Source: Acidobacteriota bacterium (GTDB lineage: Bacteria > Acidobacteriota > Terriglobia > Terriglobales > SCQP01). Taken from it: 64,000 bases of DNA. How positions within the stretch are numbered: the first letter of the stretch is position 1; each line of letters starts with the position of its first letter. Positions 37,062 through 44,664 of this stretch are shown piece by piece. The position numbers and the translations under genes are program-made. The DNA is taken from contig JAJYIU010000007.1 in assembly GCA_021789895.1 (NCBI GenBank), positions 1 through 64,000 on the forward strand, given 5' to 3'. Below the pieces are notes generated by a model. It was given only the letters and a program-made list of their open reading frames with translations, was not told the DNA's origin and did not search any database.

Positions 37062-37913
37062 ATGTCTGTCAACGGCGCCAAATTGTGCAGTTATTTCCTC
37101 ATCCGGATCGCTCCCGACCCGGTGCGGCAGGAATTTCTCAATATCGGCGTGGCGCTGTTCGATCCGGCCGGCGGTTTCGCCGATCTGCGCCTGGTGCGCG
37201 ATTATCGCCGGCTGCAATGCCTCTTCCCCGGCCTCGATCTGGAAGCCGATTTGCCGCAATTGGAAAGCGCGCTGCGCGAGGAACTGCGCCGGCCTGACCA
37301 GTTGCTGGCCGCCGCCGAGGAAAAATTTGCCCTCGCGCTGCAGTTCACTCCCGCCCGCTCCGTCCTCACCGCCGACCCGGCGCTGGAGCTGGAGCGCCTC
37401 TTCCAGCAGTACGCCCGCCCGCCGGCCCTGGCTCCCGCCGCTCCCGGCGCTGCCCTCTCTCCCCGCCGCCAATTGCAGATCCGCCTCAAAGACGGCCTCC
37501 AGCAGGCCGGCGTGCTCCCTTATCTGAACCCGGAATTTCACGCCGCCCAGCTCGTTGCCAGCGCCGATACTTACCGCTTCGACTATCATTACCGCCCCAA
37601 CGGCGTGCATAAGCTCCTGCATGCGGTTTCGCTCACCGCCGATAGCGGCGCCATCAAGGAGCTGAGCTTTACGCTGACGGATTTGCGCGCCCGGCTGCAG
37701 GCCCGCGGCGTCGGCCTCCATCTCACCGCCGTCACCGAGGCGCCGGAAGAATTCGACTCGAATGAGGGCGAATTGGTCAAAGCGGGCGCAGACGCGGCCC
37801 GGCGCTGGGACATGCATCGGGCCTGGCTGGAAGCTGCCGAAGTCGAGTTGATCGCCGCGCCCGCCCTGCCGCAGTTGGGCGCGCGCATCCGCGCCGACCT
37901 CCACCTGGCCTGA
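37062..37913 (+). CDS. DUF3037 family protein, kinase partner candidate
   Basis: 283 residues. The opening SYFLIRIAPDPVRQEFLNIGVALFD is the DUF3037 hallmark (residues about 8-35), and a Glu/Leu-rich helical body follows. The family is of unknown function. Genes for DUF3037 and HipA-like kinases are often adjacent (from general knowledge of annotated genomes, not checked), suggesting one complex. It ends a three-gene operon after the phosphatase and kinase and runs convergent with the MOSC gene. Confidence 0.78.
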   Translation: MSVNGAKLCSYFLIRIAPDPVRQEFLNIGVALFDPAGGFADLRLVRDYRRLQCLFPGLDLEADLPQLESALREELRRPDQLLAAAEEKFALALQFTPARSVLTADPALELERLFQQYARPPALAPAAPGAALSPRRQLQIRLKDGLQQAGVLPYLNPEFHAAQLVASADTYRFDYHYRPNGVHKLLHAVSLTADSGAIKELSFTLTDLRARLQARGVGLHLTAVTEAPEEFDSNEGELVKAGADAARRWDMHRAWLEAAEVELIAAPALPQLGARIRADLHLA

Positions 37914-38564
37914 TCATTCCGCTGCCGCCCGGGCTACGAATTTTTTCCGCCACGCCCAGGCCAGTGCGTTCAAGCCGGCCAGCTCGCGCGCCGCTTCGCG
38001 GTTCTCCGGCTCGTGGTACATCACCTGGCTGACCCGCCGCATCGTCCACTCCGGCTGCGGCCGCGCTTCCAGCCGCAGCTCCTGCCCGGCTTCGATCTTC
38101 CCCGCTTCCAGCACCCGCAGAAACCAGCCGCTGCGAAAATTCGCCCGAATCCGCTGCTCGATATCTAATTGCTGTAAGTACCGCGCCAGCTTCGAGCAGG
38201 GCTGGCGGGGATAGGACGCCTCCAGCCGGCAGCCGCCCAGGGTGTAGATGTCGCCCACGCAGGCCTCGCCCTCGTCCTGTCCCTCGACCGTTAAGTTTTC
38301 GCCGAAACTGCCCGGCGGCCAGGCGTGCCCCAACTCCCGCTCCCATTCCAAATAATGATGGCGCGCATATACCAGCACCGCGCGGTCCGGGCCTCCGTGG
38401 CCGGGGTGCTCGACCTGCATGTCGCCGCTCACACCCGCGGGTGTAACCATCACTGGCTCGAAAACCGGCTGTTTTCCGCACGCGGTCAACACTTCCAGCC
38501 CGGGCGCGGCGGCATACTGCTGCGCTTGGCCGGTCTGTATCGAGACCACGAGGATGCGAGGCAT
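37914..38564 (-). CDS. MOSC domain protein (YiiM-like)
   Basis: 216 residues from the ATG at 38564. The MOSC fold is visible with GDMQVEHPGHGGPDRAVLVYARHHY and GSFGENLTVEG; the reactive Cys is in SYPRQPCSKL. A C-terminal helical part (3-alpha domain) follows. Such proteins bind the molybdenum cofactor and take part in reduction of N-hydroxylated compounds; the exact substrate is unknown. Divergent from citrate synthase. Confidence 0.88.
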   Translation of the reverse strand: MPRILVVSIQTGQAQQYAAAPGLEVLTACGKQPVFEPVMVTPAGVSGDMQVEHPGHGGPDRAVLVYARHHYLEWERELGHAWPPGSFGENLTVEGQDEGEACVGDIYTLGGCRLEASYPRQPCSKLARYLQQLDIEQRIRANFRSGWFLRVLEAGKIEAGQELRLEARPQPEWTMRRVSQVMYHEPENREAARELAGLNALAWAWRKKFVARAAAE

Positions 38565-38731
38565 AAGGTTGGCGCGCCTGAAAGGATACAGTAATCTATA
38601 AAGTACCCACTCGTGGGGCTGCGCCGCGCCTCGGGGCAAGAGGTTTTCCGCAGAGCGGAGTTTGTAGAAGCGCGGGCGCTTAAATTGATATGCGGCTGAG
38701 CCGCCCCGGCCGCGCAGGAGATTTCAGCAAA

Positions 38732-39859
38732 ATGCCCACCGTGGCTGCTCGCGGTCTTGAGGACGTGGTTGCTTCTCCGTCCTCGATCTGTTTCATTGAC
38801 GGCACTCGCGGCATTCTCGCCTATCGCGGCTACGACATACACGATTTGGCCGAGCGCTCGAGCTTTATCGAAACCACTTTCCTGCTCTGGAACGGACGCT
38901 TGCCCCGCGCCGAGGAACTGGCCGCGCTCGAGCGCCAGGTGGTCGCCGCCATGTCCGTCCCCGAGCCGGTGCTGGCCATGCTGCGCCAGTGGCCGCGCGA
39001 GATCGCGCCCATGGATGCGCTCCGCACCGCGGTCTCCGCCCTCGGCCTCTACGATCCCGAAGCCCGGCTGATGACGCCCGAGGCCAACCGCAATAAGGCG
39101 CTGCGCCTGCTGGCGCAAACCCCGATCCTGGTCGCCGCGCTGGAGCGCGCCCGCAAGCAACTCCCCCTCCCCGCGCCCGATCCCAATCTCTCGCTGCCGG
39201 CCAATTTCCTCTACCTGCTCACCGGCAACAAGCCCGGCAAAACCGCCGAGCGGGCGATGGATATCGCCCTCATTCTCCACGCCGATCACGAATTCAACGC
39301 TTCCACCTTCGCCGCGCGCGTCACCGCCGCCACCCTCAGCGATCTGCACTCGGCCGTCACGTCCGCCTTGGGCGCCCTTAAGGGACCGCTGCACGGCGGC
39401 GCGAACGAGGCCGTCATCCGCCTGCTGCTGGGCCTGGGCGGGCGCGATCCGGTGCAGGTGGTGCGCGATGCTCTCGCCGCCCGCCAGAAAATCCCCGGCT
39501 TCGGCCACCGCGTTTACCATACCGAAGACCCCCGCGCCACCCACCTCCGCCAGATGGCCCGGGAACTGACCCAGGCCAGCGGCCACGCCGCGCTCTATGA
39601 AGCTGCCCGCCAGATCGAGCAGTACATCAACACCGAAAAACACCTCAACGCCAATGTGGATTTCTACTCCGCCTCGGTCTATTACAGCCTCGGCATTGCT
39701 CCCGACCTGTATACCCCCGTGTTCGCCATCTCGCGCATGAGCGGCTGGACCGCCCATGCGCTTGAGCAGTATGCCGATAACCGCCTCATCCGCCCGCGTG
39801 CGGATTACGTCGGCCCCTCCGTCCCCCAAAGCTACGTCCCCCTCGACCTGCGGGGATAA
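38732..39859 (+). CDS. gltA: Citrate synthase
   Basis: 375 residues from the ATG at 38732, with AGGAG at 38716-38720. It condenses acetyl-CoA with oxaloacetate. Catalytic motifs: LHADHEFNASTFAARV, GPLHGGANEAVI, FGHRVYHTEDPR, and Asp in VDFYSASVYYSLGI. The length matches the short bacterial dimeric type; a 2-methylcitrate synthase side-role cannot be excluded. A longer in-frame start at 38690 exists. Confidence 0.93.
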   Translation: MPTVAARGLEDVVASPSSICFIDGTRGILAYRGYDIHDLAERSSFIETTFLLWNGRLPRAEELAALERQVVAAMSVPEPVLAMLRQWPREIAPMDALRTAVSALGLYDPEARLMTPEANRNKALRLLAQTPILVAALERARKQLPLPAPDPNLSLPANFLYLLTGNKPGKTAERAMDIALILHADHEFNASTFAARVTAATLSDLHSAVTSALGALKGPLHGGANEAVIRLLLGLGGRDPVQVVRDALAARQKIPGFGHRVYHTEDPRATHLRQMARELTQASGHAALYEAARQIEQYINTEKHLNANVDFYSASVYYSLGIAPDLYTPVFAISRMSGWTAHALEQYADNRLIRPRADYVGPSVPQSYVPLDLRG

Positions 39860-39881
39860 GCCGAACGCAGCCGAGGGTCAT

Positions 39882-39913
39882 AATTTGCTGCCAGCAAATT
39901 TGTGCGTTTTTTT
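39882..39913 (+). terminator. Hairpin plus T-run after citrate synthase
   Basis: AATTTGCTG at 39882-39890 pairs with CAGCAAATT at 39892-39900; seven T follow at 39907-39913. It is AT-rich in an otherwise GC-rich region and sits 23 bp after the gene stop, so it is a likely intrinsic terminator. Confidence 0.55.
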
Positions 39914-40009
39914 AAAATTGTGTTTTTTTGACGCGCGCAAACGCCGCAGCAATTGTGTTTTAGCTGAGGGTTGAGGGCTGAGGGCTTAATTCAGCATTAT
40001 GCTGTGGCT

Positions 40010-40924
40010 GTGCGAGTGCTGATTTCTGGAGGCACCGGTTTTATCGGACGCCGGCTGGTCGCCGCGCTGCGGGAAAGCCGGCATCAGGTTACCGTGTTGA
40101 CGCGCCGGCCGTCGGCCGCCGGCCCCGCCTGGTCGCCGGACGTGACCGTCTTCGCCGGCAATCCTTTTTCGGCAGAAACCTGGCAGGCGGCGCTTGCGGA
40201 AAAAGACGCAGTGGTGCACCTTGCGGGCGAGCCGGTGGGGCCGGCGCGCTGGACGCCGGCCAAAAAACGCCGCATTCGCGATTCGCGCGTGCTCACGACC
40301 CAAGCCTTGGCCGCCGCCGCTCGCAGTCTGTCTTCTCCTCCGCAAGTGCTCGTTCAAGCATCCGGCGTTGGCGTTTACGGCGACTGTGGCGAGCGGGAAC
40401 TCGATGAGCGATCCCCCATCGGCGATGATTTTCTTGCCCGTGTAGCCGCCGAGTGGGAAGCCGCCGGCCGCGCCCTCGCGCCTCTAGGCACGCGCGTGGT
40501 GCAGCTCCGCCCCGGCTTGGTGATGGACGCGCATGGCGGCGCGCTGCCGCGCCTGCTGTTGCCTCTGCGCCTCGGCCTGGGCGGCCGTCTCGGCTCTGGC
40601 CGCCAGTGGGTCTCCTGGATTGACCTGGAAGACTTGGTCCGCCTGGCGCTGTTTGCGCTTGCCCGTCCCGAGCTTTCCGGCCCCGTCAATGCGGTCTCGC
40701 CCTCGCCCGTGCGCAATGCCGATTTGATCCGGGCCCTGGCGCGCCGCCTGCATCGCCCCGCCCTCCTGCCCGTTCCCGCCGCCCTGCTGCGCGCCGCTCT
40801 CGGTGAGGGCGCCTCGATCTTGCTCGCTTCCCAGCGCGCCCGGCCCCGCGCCGCCCTGGCCGCCGGCTTTACTTTCCTCGCGCCCTCCCTCGATCGCGGC
40901 CTCGCCCGCTGGCTCCCAGCCTGA
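40010..40924 (+). CDS. TIGR01777-type NAD(P)-dependent epimerase/dehydratase
   Basis: 304 residues from the GTG at 40010 (another GTG at 40004; both lack a clear ribosome-binding site). The Rossmann loop is VRVLISGGTGFIGRRL; HLAGEPV and QASGVGVYGD are typical of the SDR39U1/YfcH family. It is a predicted oxidoreductase of unknown substrate. Upstream 39962-39990 contains a triple TGAGGG run. Next gene lies 29 bp on. Confidence 0.85.
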   Translation: MRVLISGGTGFIGRRLVAALRESRHQVTVLTRRPSAAGPAWSPDVTVFAGNPFSAETWQAALAEKDAVVHLAGEPVGPARWTPAKKRRIRDSRVLTTQALAAAARSLSSPPQVLVQASGVGVYGDCGERELDERSPIGDDFLARVAAEWEAAGRALAPLGTRVVQLRPGLVMDAHGGALPRLLLPLRLGLGGRLGSGRQWVSWIDLEDLVRLALFALARPELSGPVNAVSPSPVRNADLIRALARRLHRPALLPVPAALLRAALGEGASILLASQRARPRAALAAGFTFLAPSLDRGLARWLPA

Positions 40925-40953
40925 CCGTATTCTCGCTGTCTCCGCATGCGACA

Positions 40954-41970
40954 ATGCCGCTGATGGCCGACTCCAGACCAGAGCCCTGCCAGACTTTCAC
41001 CGCTGCAGAATCTGACCGCGGGCTCCGCCTCGATCGCTTCCTCGCGCTGCAGTTGCCGCAGCTCAGTCGCACGCGGCTGCAGCAACTGCTCGCCGCCGGC
41101 CAGGTGGCCGCCGCCGACGGACGCCGCTGGCGCCCCTCCGACCGGCTGCGCGGCGGCGAACGCTTCTCCGTGCGCTTCGACCCGCCCGTCGCCGCCGGCC
41201 TCGAGCCGGCGGCGCTGCCGCTCGAAATCCTCTACCAGGACCTCGATCTGGCGGTGATCGTCAAGCCGGCCGGACTGGTCACACATCCCGCGCCCGGCGC
41301 GCGCGGCCCCACCCTGGTGCATGCGCTGCTGCATCATCTCGGCCCGTTGCCCGGCGCCGCCACTTCCCGCCCGGGCATCGTGCATCGCCTCGACCGCTGG
41401 ACCAGCGGCTTGATGGTCGTGGCGCGCACCGATGTGGCGCAGCGCCGCTTGAGCGAGGCTTTTCGCCGGCGCGAGGTCGAAAAAGAGTATCAGGCGCTCG
41501 CGCATGGGCTGCTGGCGCGCGATTCCGGCGAGTTGGCCGCGCCCATCGCCCGCGATCGCCGCCGCCCCATTCGCATGACCACCCGCCGCGCCCCCGGGGG
41601 CGCCGGCGTGCGCCCCGCCCGTACTCTCTACCGCGTCCTTGCGCGCTTTCCGTTTCGCGGCTTGCCCGGCGGCGGCTTCAGCCATTTGGCCCTCCACCTC
41701 GAAACCGGACGCACACACCAGATCCGCGCCCATCTCGCCGGCCTCGGCCGCCCCCTGGTGGGCGATACCGTTTACGGCGCGCCCCGCCAGTTGCCCGGCC
41801 CCGGCAGCCTGCGTGGCTTTTCCCTCCCACGGTTGTTTTTACACGCTTCCAGGCTCGCTTTTACCCACCCCCTCACCGGCCTCCGGCTGGAGTTTAACTC
41901 TCTGCTGCCGTCCGAGTTGATGGCACTGCTGGCCCGCCTGCGCCATGAATTGGAACTGGGATTGCTATAA
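40954..41970 (+). CDS. RluD-type 23S rRNA/tRNA pseudouridine synthase
   Basis: 338 residues. An S4 RNA-binding domain occupies about 20-85 and the synthase domain follows; catalytic Asp is in GIVHRLDRWTSGLMV near residue 147. ETGRTHQIRAHLA and GDTVYGAPR are conserved. RluA/C/D family; the target uridines are not resolvable. Slightly longer insert after REVEKEYQAL. Confidence 0.92.
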   Translation: MPLMADSRPEPCQTFTAAESDRGLRLDRFLALQLPQLSRTRLQQLLAAGQVAAADGRRWRPSDRLRGGERFSVRFDPPVAAGLEPAALPLEILYQDLDLAVIVKPAGLVTHPAPGARGPTLVHALLHHLGPLPGAATSRPGIVHRLDRWTSGLMVVARTDVAQRRLSEAFRRREVEKEYQALAHGLLARDSGELAAPIARDRRRPIRMTTRRAPGGAGVRPARTLYRVLARFPFRGLPGGGFSHLALHLETGRTHQIRAHLAGLGRPLVGDTVYGAPRQLPGPGSLRGFSLPRLFLHASRLAFTHPLTGLRLEFNSLLPSELMALLARLRHELELGLL

Positions 41971-41984
41971 TTTCCTTCAAGCTC

Positions 41985-42911
41985 ATGCGCCGTATCCTGA
42001 CTTTCCTCTTCCTGGCGGCGGCATTCATGGTCCCTGCCGGAGCCCAGGCCCCGGCGGGCCATAAGCCTCCGTCCACGCCTTCGTTCACCAAGGCCGTGAA
42101 CGAAGTCAATATCGTCTTCTCCGCCACCACCAGGCACCATCAGTACATCACTGGCCTGACGCCCGGCTACCTGCGCGTTTTTGACAACAACCACCCGCAG
42201 CAAATTAAAAAACTGCTGACCGAAGGCAATGTCCCGCTCCGCCTGGCGCTGGTGATTGATACTTCTACCAGCGTCCGCACCCGCTTCCGCTTCGAGCAGC
42301 AGGCGGCCATCACCTTCCTCGAAACCGTGCTTCGCCCGGGCAAGGACAAAGCCATGATCGTCGGCTTCGATACCGACGTCACCGTCGCCCAGCCCATGAC
42401 CGATAACGTGCACCTGCTGGCGCACGCCATCCGCGGCATGGCCGCCAACGGCGGTACTGCCCTCTACGACGCGGTTTATTACACCATCGCCCAGGGATTG
42501 CTCAAGTCCGGCCCCGCCAATGTGCGCCGCGCCATGGTCCTGATCAGCGACGGCGAAGACGATGCCAGCCGCCCCGGCATGCATCGGCGCGCGATTGCCC
42601 TGGCCGAAAGCGCCGGCGTGGTGATCTTCTCCATCAGCACCGATCCCACCGGCATTGATCAGGCCGACGATCGTATCATGCAGAGCTTTTCTACCGCCAC
42701 CGGCGGCAAGTTCTTCTTCCCCTTCCGCGCCGACCAGCTCGGACGCATGTTCGAGCAGATCGCCTATGAGCTGAATCACGAATACCTGCTCACCTATATC
42801 CCCACCGATTTCGTGCTCAACGGCAAATACCACTCCGTCCGCATCAAAACCATCTCCAGCAACATCGTCATACACGCCCGCAAAGGCTACTACGCCATCC
42901 AAACTCCCTGA
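41985..42911 (+). CDS. Secreted VWA-domain protein, acidobacterial type
   Basis: 308 residues. A signal peptide (about 1-21, cleaved near GAQA) precedes a von Willebrand A domain (about 85-260). The MIDAS is complete: DTSTSV, Thr in NGGTALYDA and Asp in SDGEDD. It matches a VWFA-related family expanded in Acidobacteriota. Ligand binding or adhesion is inferred. The start is 14 bp after the pseudouridine synthase stop. Confidence 0.9.
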   Translation: MRRILTFLFLAAAFMVPAGAQAPAGHKPPSTPSFTKAVNEVNIVFSATTRHHQYITGLTPGYLRVFDNNHPQQIKKLLTEGNVPLRLALVIDTSTSVRTRFRFEQQAAITFLETVLRPGKDKAMIVGFDTDVTVAQPMTDNVHLLAHAIRGMAANGGTALYDAVYYTIAQGLLKSGPANVRRAMVLISDGEDDASRPGMHRRAIALAESAGVVIFSISTDPTGIDQADDRIMQSFSTATGGKFFFPFRADQLGRMFEQIAYELNHEYLLTYIPTDFVLNGKYHSVRIKTISSNIVIHARKGYYAIQTP

Positions 42912-43028
42912 GCCGAATTAACTGCTGCAAAAATTCCGCTGGCGTTTCGGGCCATGACCGTTGGTTGCGGCGTTTGCCCGCGCCGCCGCCGCTTGCCATC
43001 CCCGCCGGCTTTATTCCACACTGGCGAG

Positions 43029-44141
43029 GTGAAACTTCGCTTTTCCGGTTCCCTCCTCGGTCTTGCCCTCGGCCTGATTTTGCCCGCTGCGGCCGTCCCC
43101 GCGTTGCCGCTTCATCCGCCGGCGGTGCTGATGTACACCGTCAACCGCCGCGATGCCTGGCTGGATTTCCAGCGCCATGCCCGCCAGATCGATATCATCG
43201 CGCCCCAGGTGCTGGTGGCCGGCGCTCGCGGCCAGCTCCGCGGCCGGGTGCCGGCGAAACTGGCCCGGCTGGCGAAGCGCGATCATGTCCGGCTGATGCC
43301 GCTGGTCACCAACGCCGGTTTCAGCGAAACCCTGATGCACCGGCTGCTGCGCTCTCGCGCCGCCCAGCGCCGCTTGCTCCGCGCGCTGGCCGGCCGCGCG
43401 CGCGCGGGGCATTGGTGGGGCCTGCAGTTCGATTTCGAGCATATCCCCGCCCGCGACCGCGCCCGCTACAGCGCCCTGGCGCGGCGCGCCGCGCGCCGCC
43501 TGCACCGCCTGGGCGTGCGCTTCAGCGTGACCATCGTGCCGCGCATGTCCGATAACCCGCGCGATTTCACCGCCGGCGGATGGGACGATTGGGCCGGCGT
43601 CTACGACTATCGCGCCCTGGCGCGCGCCAGCGACTTTTTGACCATCATGACCTACGCCGAATACAACCGCCCCACCCGCCCCGGTCCGATCTCGGGCTTG
43701 CCCTGGATCCGCCGCTGCCTGCGCTACGCCCTGCGCCGCGCGCCGGCGCGCAAGCTTTCGATTGGGGCCGCGTTTTATTCCGGCGTTTGGCGCGGCCCCG
43801 CCGGCCTGCGCTTGGCTTCGTTGCCCCTGGTGCCGCATGCCTATCAGCCTCTCGCGCCCAATCCCTGGCATTTTCATGTGCCCGAAAGCGCGGAGCTGTT
43901 GCGCTTCTGGAAACGCGCTCCCGGCCGCTGGCAACCCAGCCAGCAGGCCTACAGCGTGGTGCGCCGGAATGATGCCGGCACCGAGGTGATCTGGTACAGC
44001 ATGGCGCGCAGTCTGAAACCGCTGCTGCGCCTCGCGCGCCGCGATCATTTGGCCGGCATCTCCGCCTGGCGCCTGGGGCAGGAAGATCCCGGCGTCTGGA
44101 AATTGCTGCCGCGGCGCGCTCCCGCTACGCCGGCCAGGTGA
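43029..44141 (+). CDS. GH18-like secreted glycosidase-fold protein
   Basis: 370 residues from a GTG at 43029, preferred because a signal peptide follows (LRFSGSLLGLALGLILPAAAVP); an ATG at 42954 would give an untypical N-terminus. GLQFDFEHIP matches the GH18 DxxDxE motif with the final Glu as catalytic acid, followed by FSVTIVPRM and FLTIMTYAEYNRP. Such proteins (YaaH-like) act on chitin or peptidoglycan. Exported, substrate not decidable. Confidence 0.78.
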   Translation: MKLRFSGSLLGLALGLILPAAAVPALPLHPPAVLMYTVNRRDAWLDFQRHARQIDIIAPQVLVAGARGQLRGRVPAKLARLAKRDHVRLMPLVTNAGFSETLMHRLLRSRAAQRRLLRALAGRARAGHWWGLQFDFEHIPARDRARYSALARRAARRLHRLGVRFSVTIVPRMSDNPRDFTAGGWDDWAGVYDYRALARASDFLTIMTYAEYNRPTRPGPISGLPWIRRCLRYALRRAPARKLSIGAAFYSGVWRGPAGLRLASLPLVPHAYQPLAPNPWHFHVPESAELLRFWKRAPGRWQPSQQAYSVVRRNDAGTEVIWYSMARSLKPLLRLARRDHLAGISAWRLGQEDPGVWKLLPRRAPATPAR

Positions 44142-44165
44142 GCTAGACTCATTGCTGCCGAGGCT

Positions 44166-44651
44166 ATGACCCCTCTTCCCGCCCCTGCTTCTTTCTTCGT
44201 GCGCTGGCCCTGGAAGCCAATGCTGGCCGGGCTCATCGTGACGCTGGCCCTGATCGCGCTCCTGCGCTGGGGCAGCCGGCATCAGAACTCGCCCCAGGGC
44301 CGCTCCGATCGCGCCTACGCCGCCCGCATCGAGCTGCGCGCCACCGACGCGCTGCGCGCCGAAACCATGATGGCGGGCTCGGTCTATTACATTGACGGCA
44401 AGGTGCGCAACCGCGGCCCCCTGCCGGTCAGTTATCTCACCGCCCGCATCCGCTTCCTCGATCCCTTCGGGCAACTGGCGCAGCTTTCCGAGCGCCCCAT
44501 CGTGGACCACTCCAGCGGCGTGCTGCAGCCCGGCCAGACCCGCGCCTTCCGGCTCGGCTTCAGCCACATCTCCGCGCTCTGGAACCAGGCGCCCCCGGCC
44601 ATGCAGCCGGCCGCAATCTATGTGCAGCCGGCGCGCGGTCAAAAACCTTGA
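44166..44651 (+). CDS. Single-pass membrane protein with beta-sandwich (DUF2393-like)
   Basis: 161 residues. One hydrophobic segment (MLAGLIVTLALIALLRW, about 19-35) anchors a beta-rich domain (SVYYIDGKVRNRGPLPVSYLTARIRF) that resembles DUF2393/FxLYD-like proteins of Acidobacteriota. Function unknown. Immediately upstream of GH31. Confidence 0.6.
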   Translation: MTPLPAPASFFVRWPWKPMLAGLIVTLALIALLRWGSRHQNSPQGRSDRAYAARIELRATDALRAETMMAGSVYYIDGKVRNRGPLPVSYLTARIRFLDPFGQLAQLSERPIVDHSSGVLQPGQTRAFRLGFSHISALWNQAPPAMQPAAIYVQPARGQKP

Positions 44652-44664
44652 TCCGGCAAAATCC

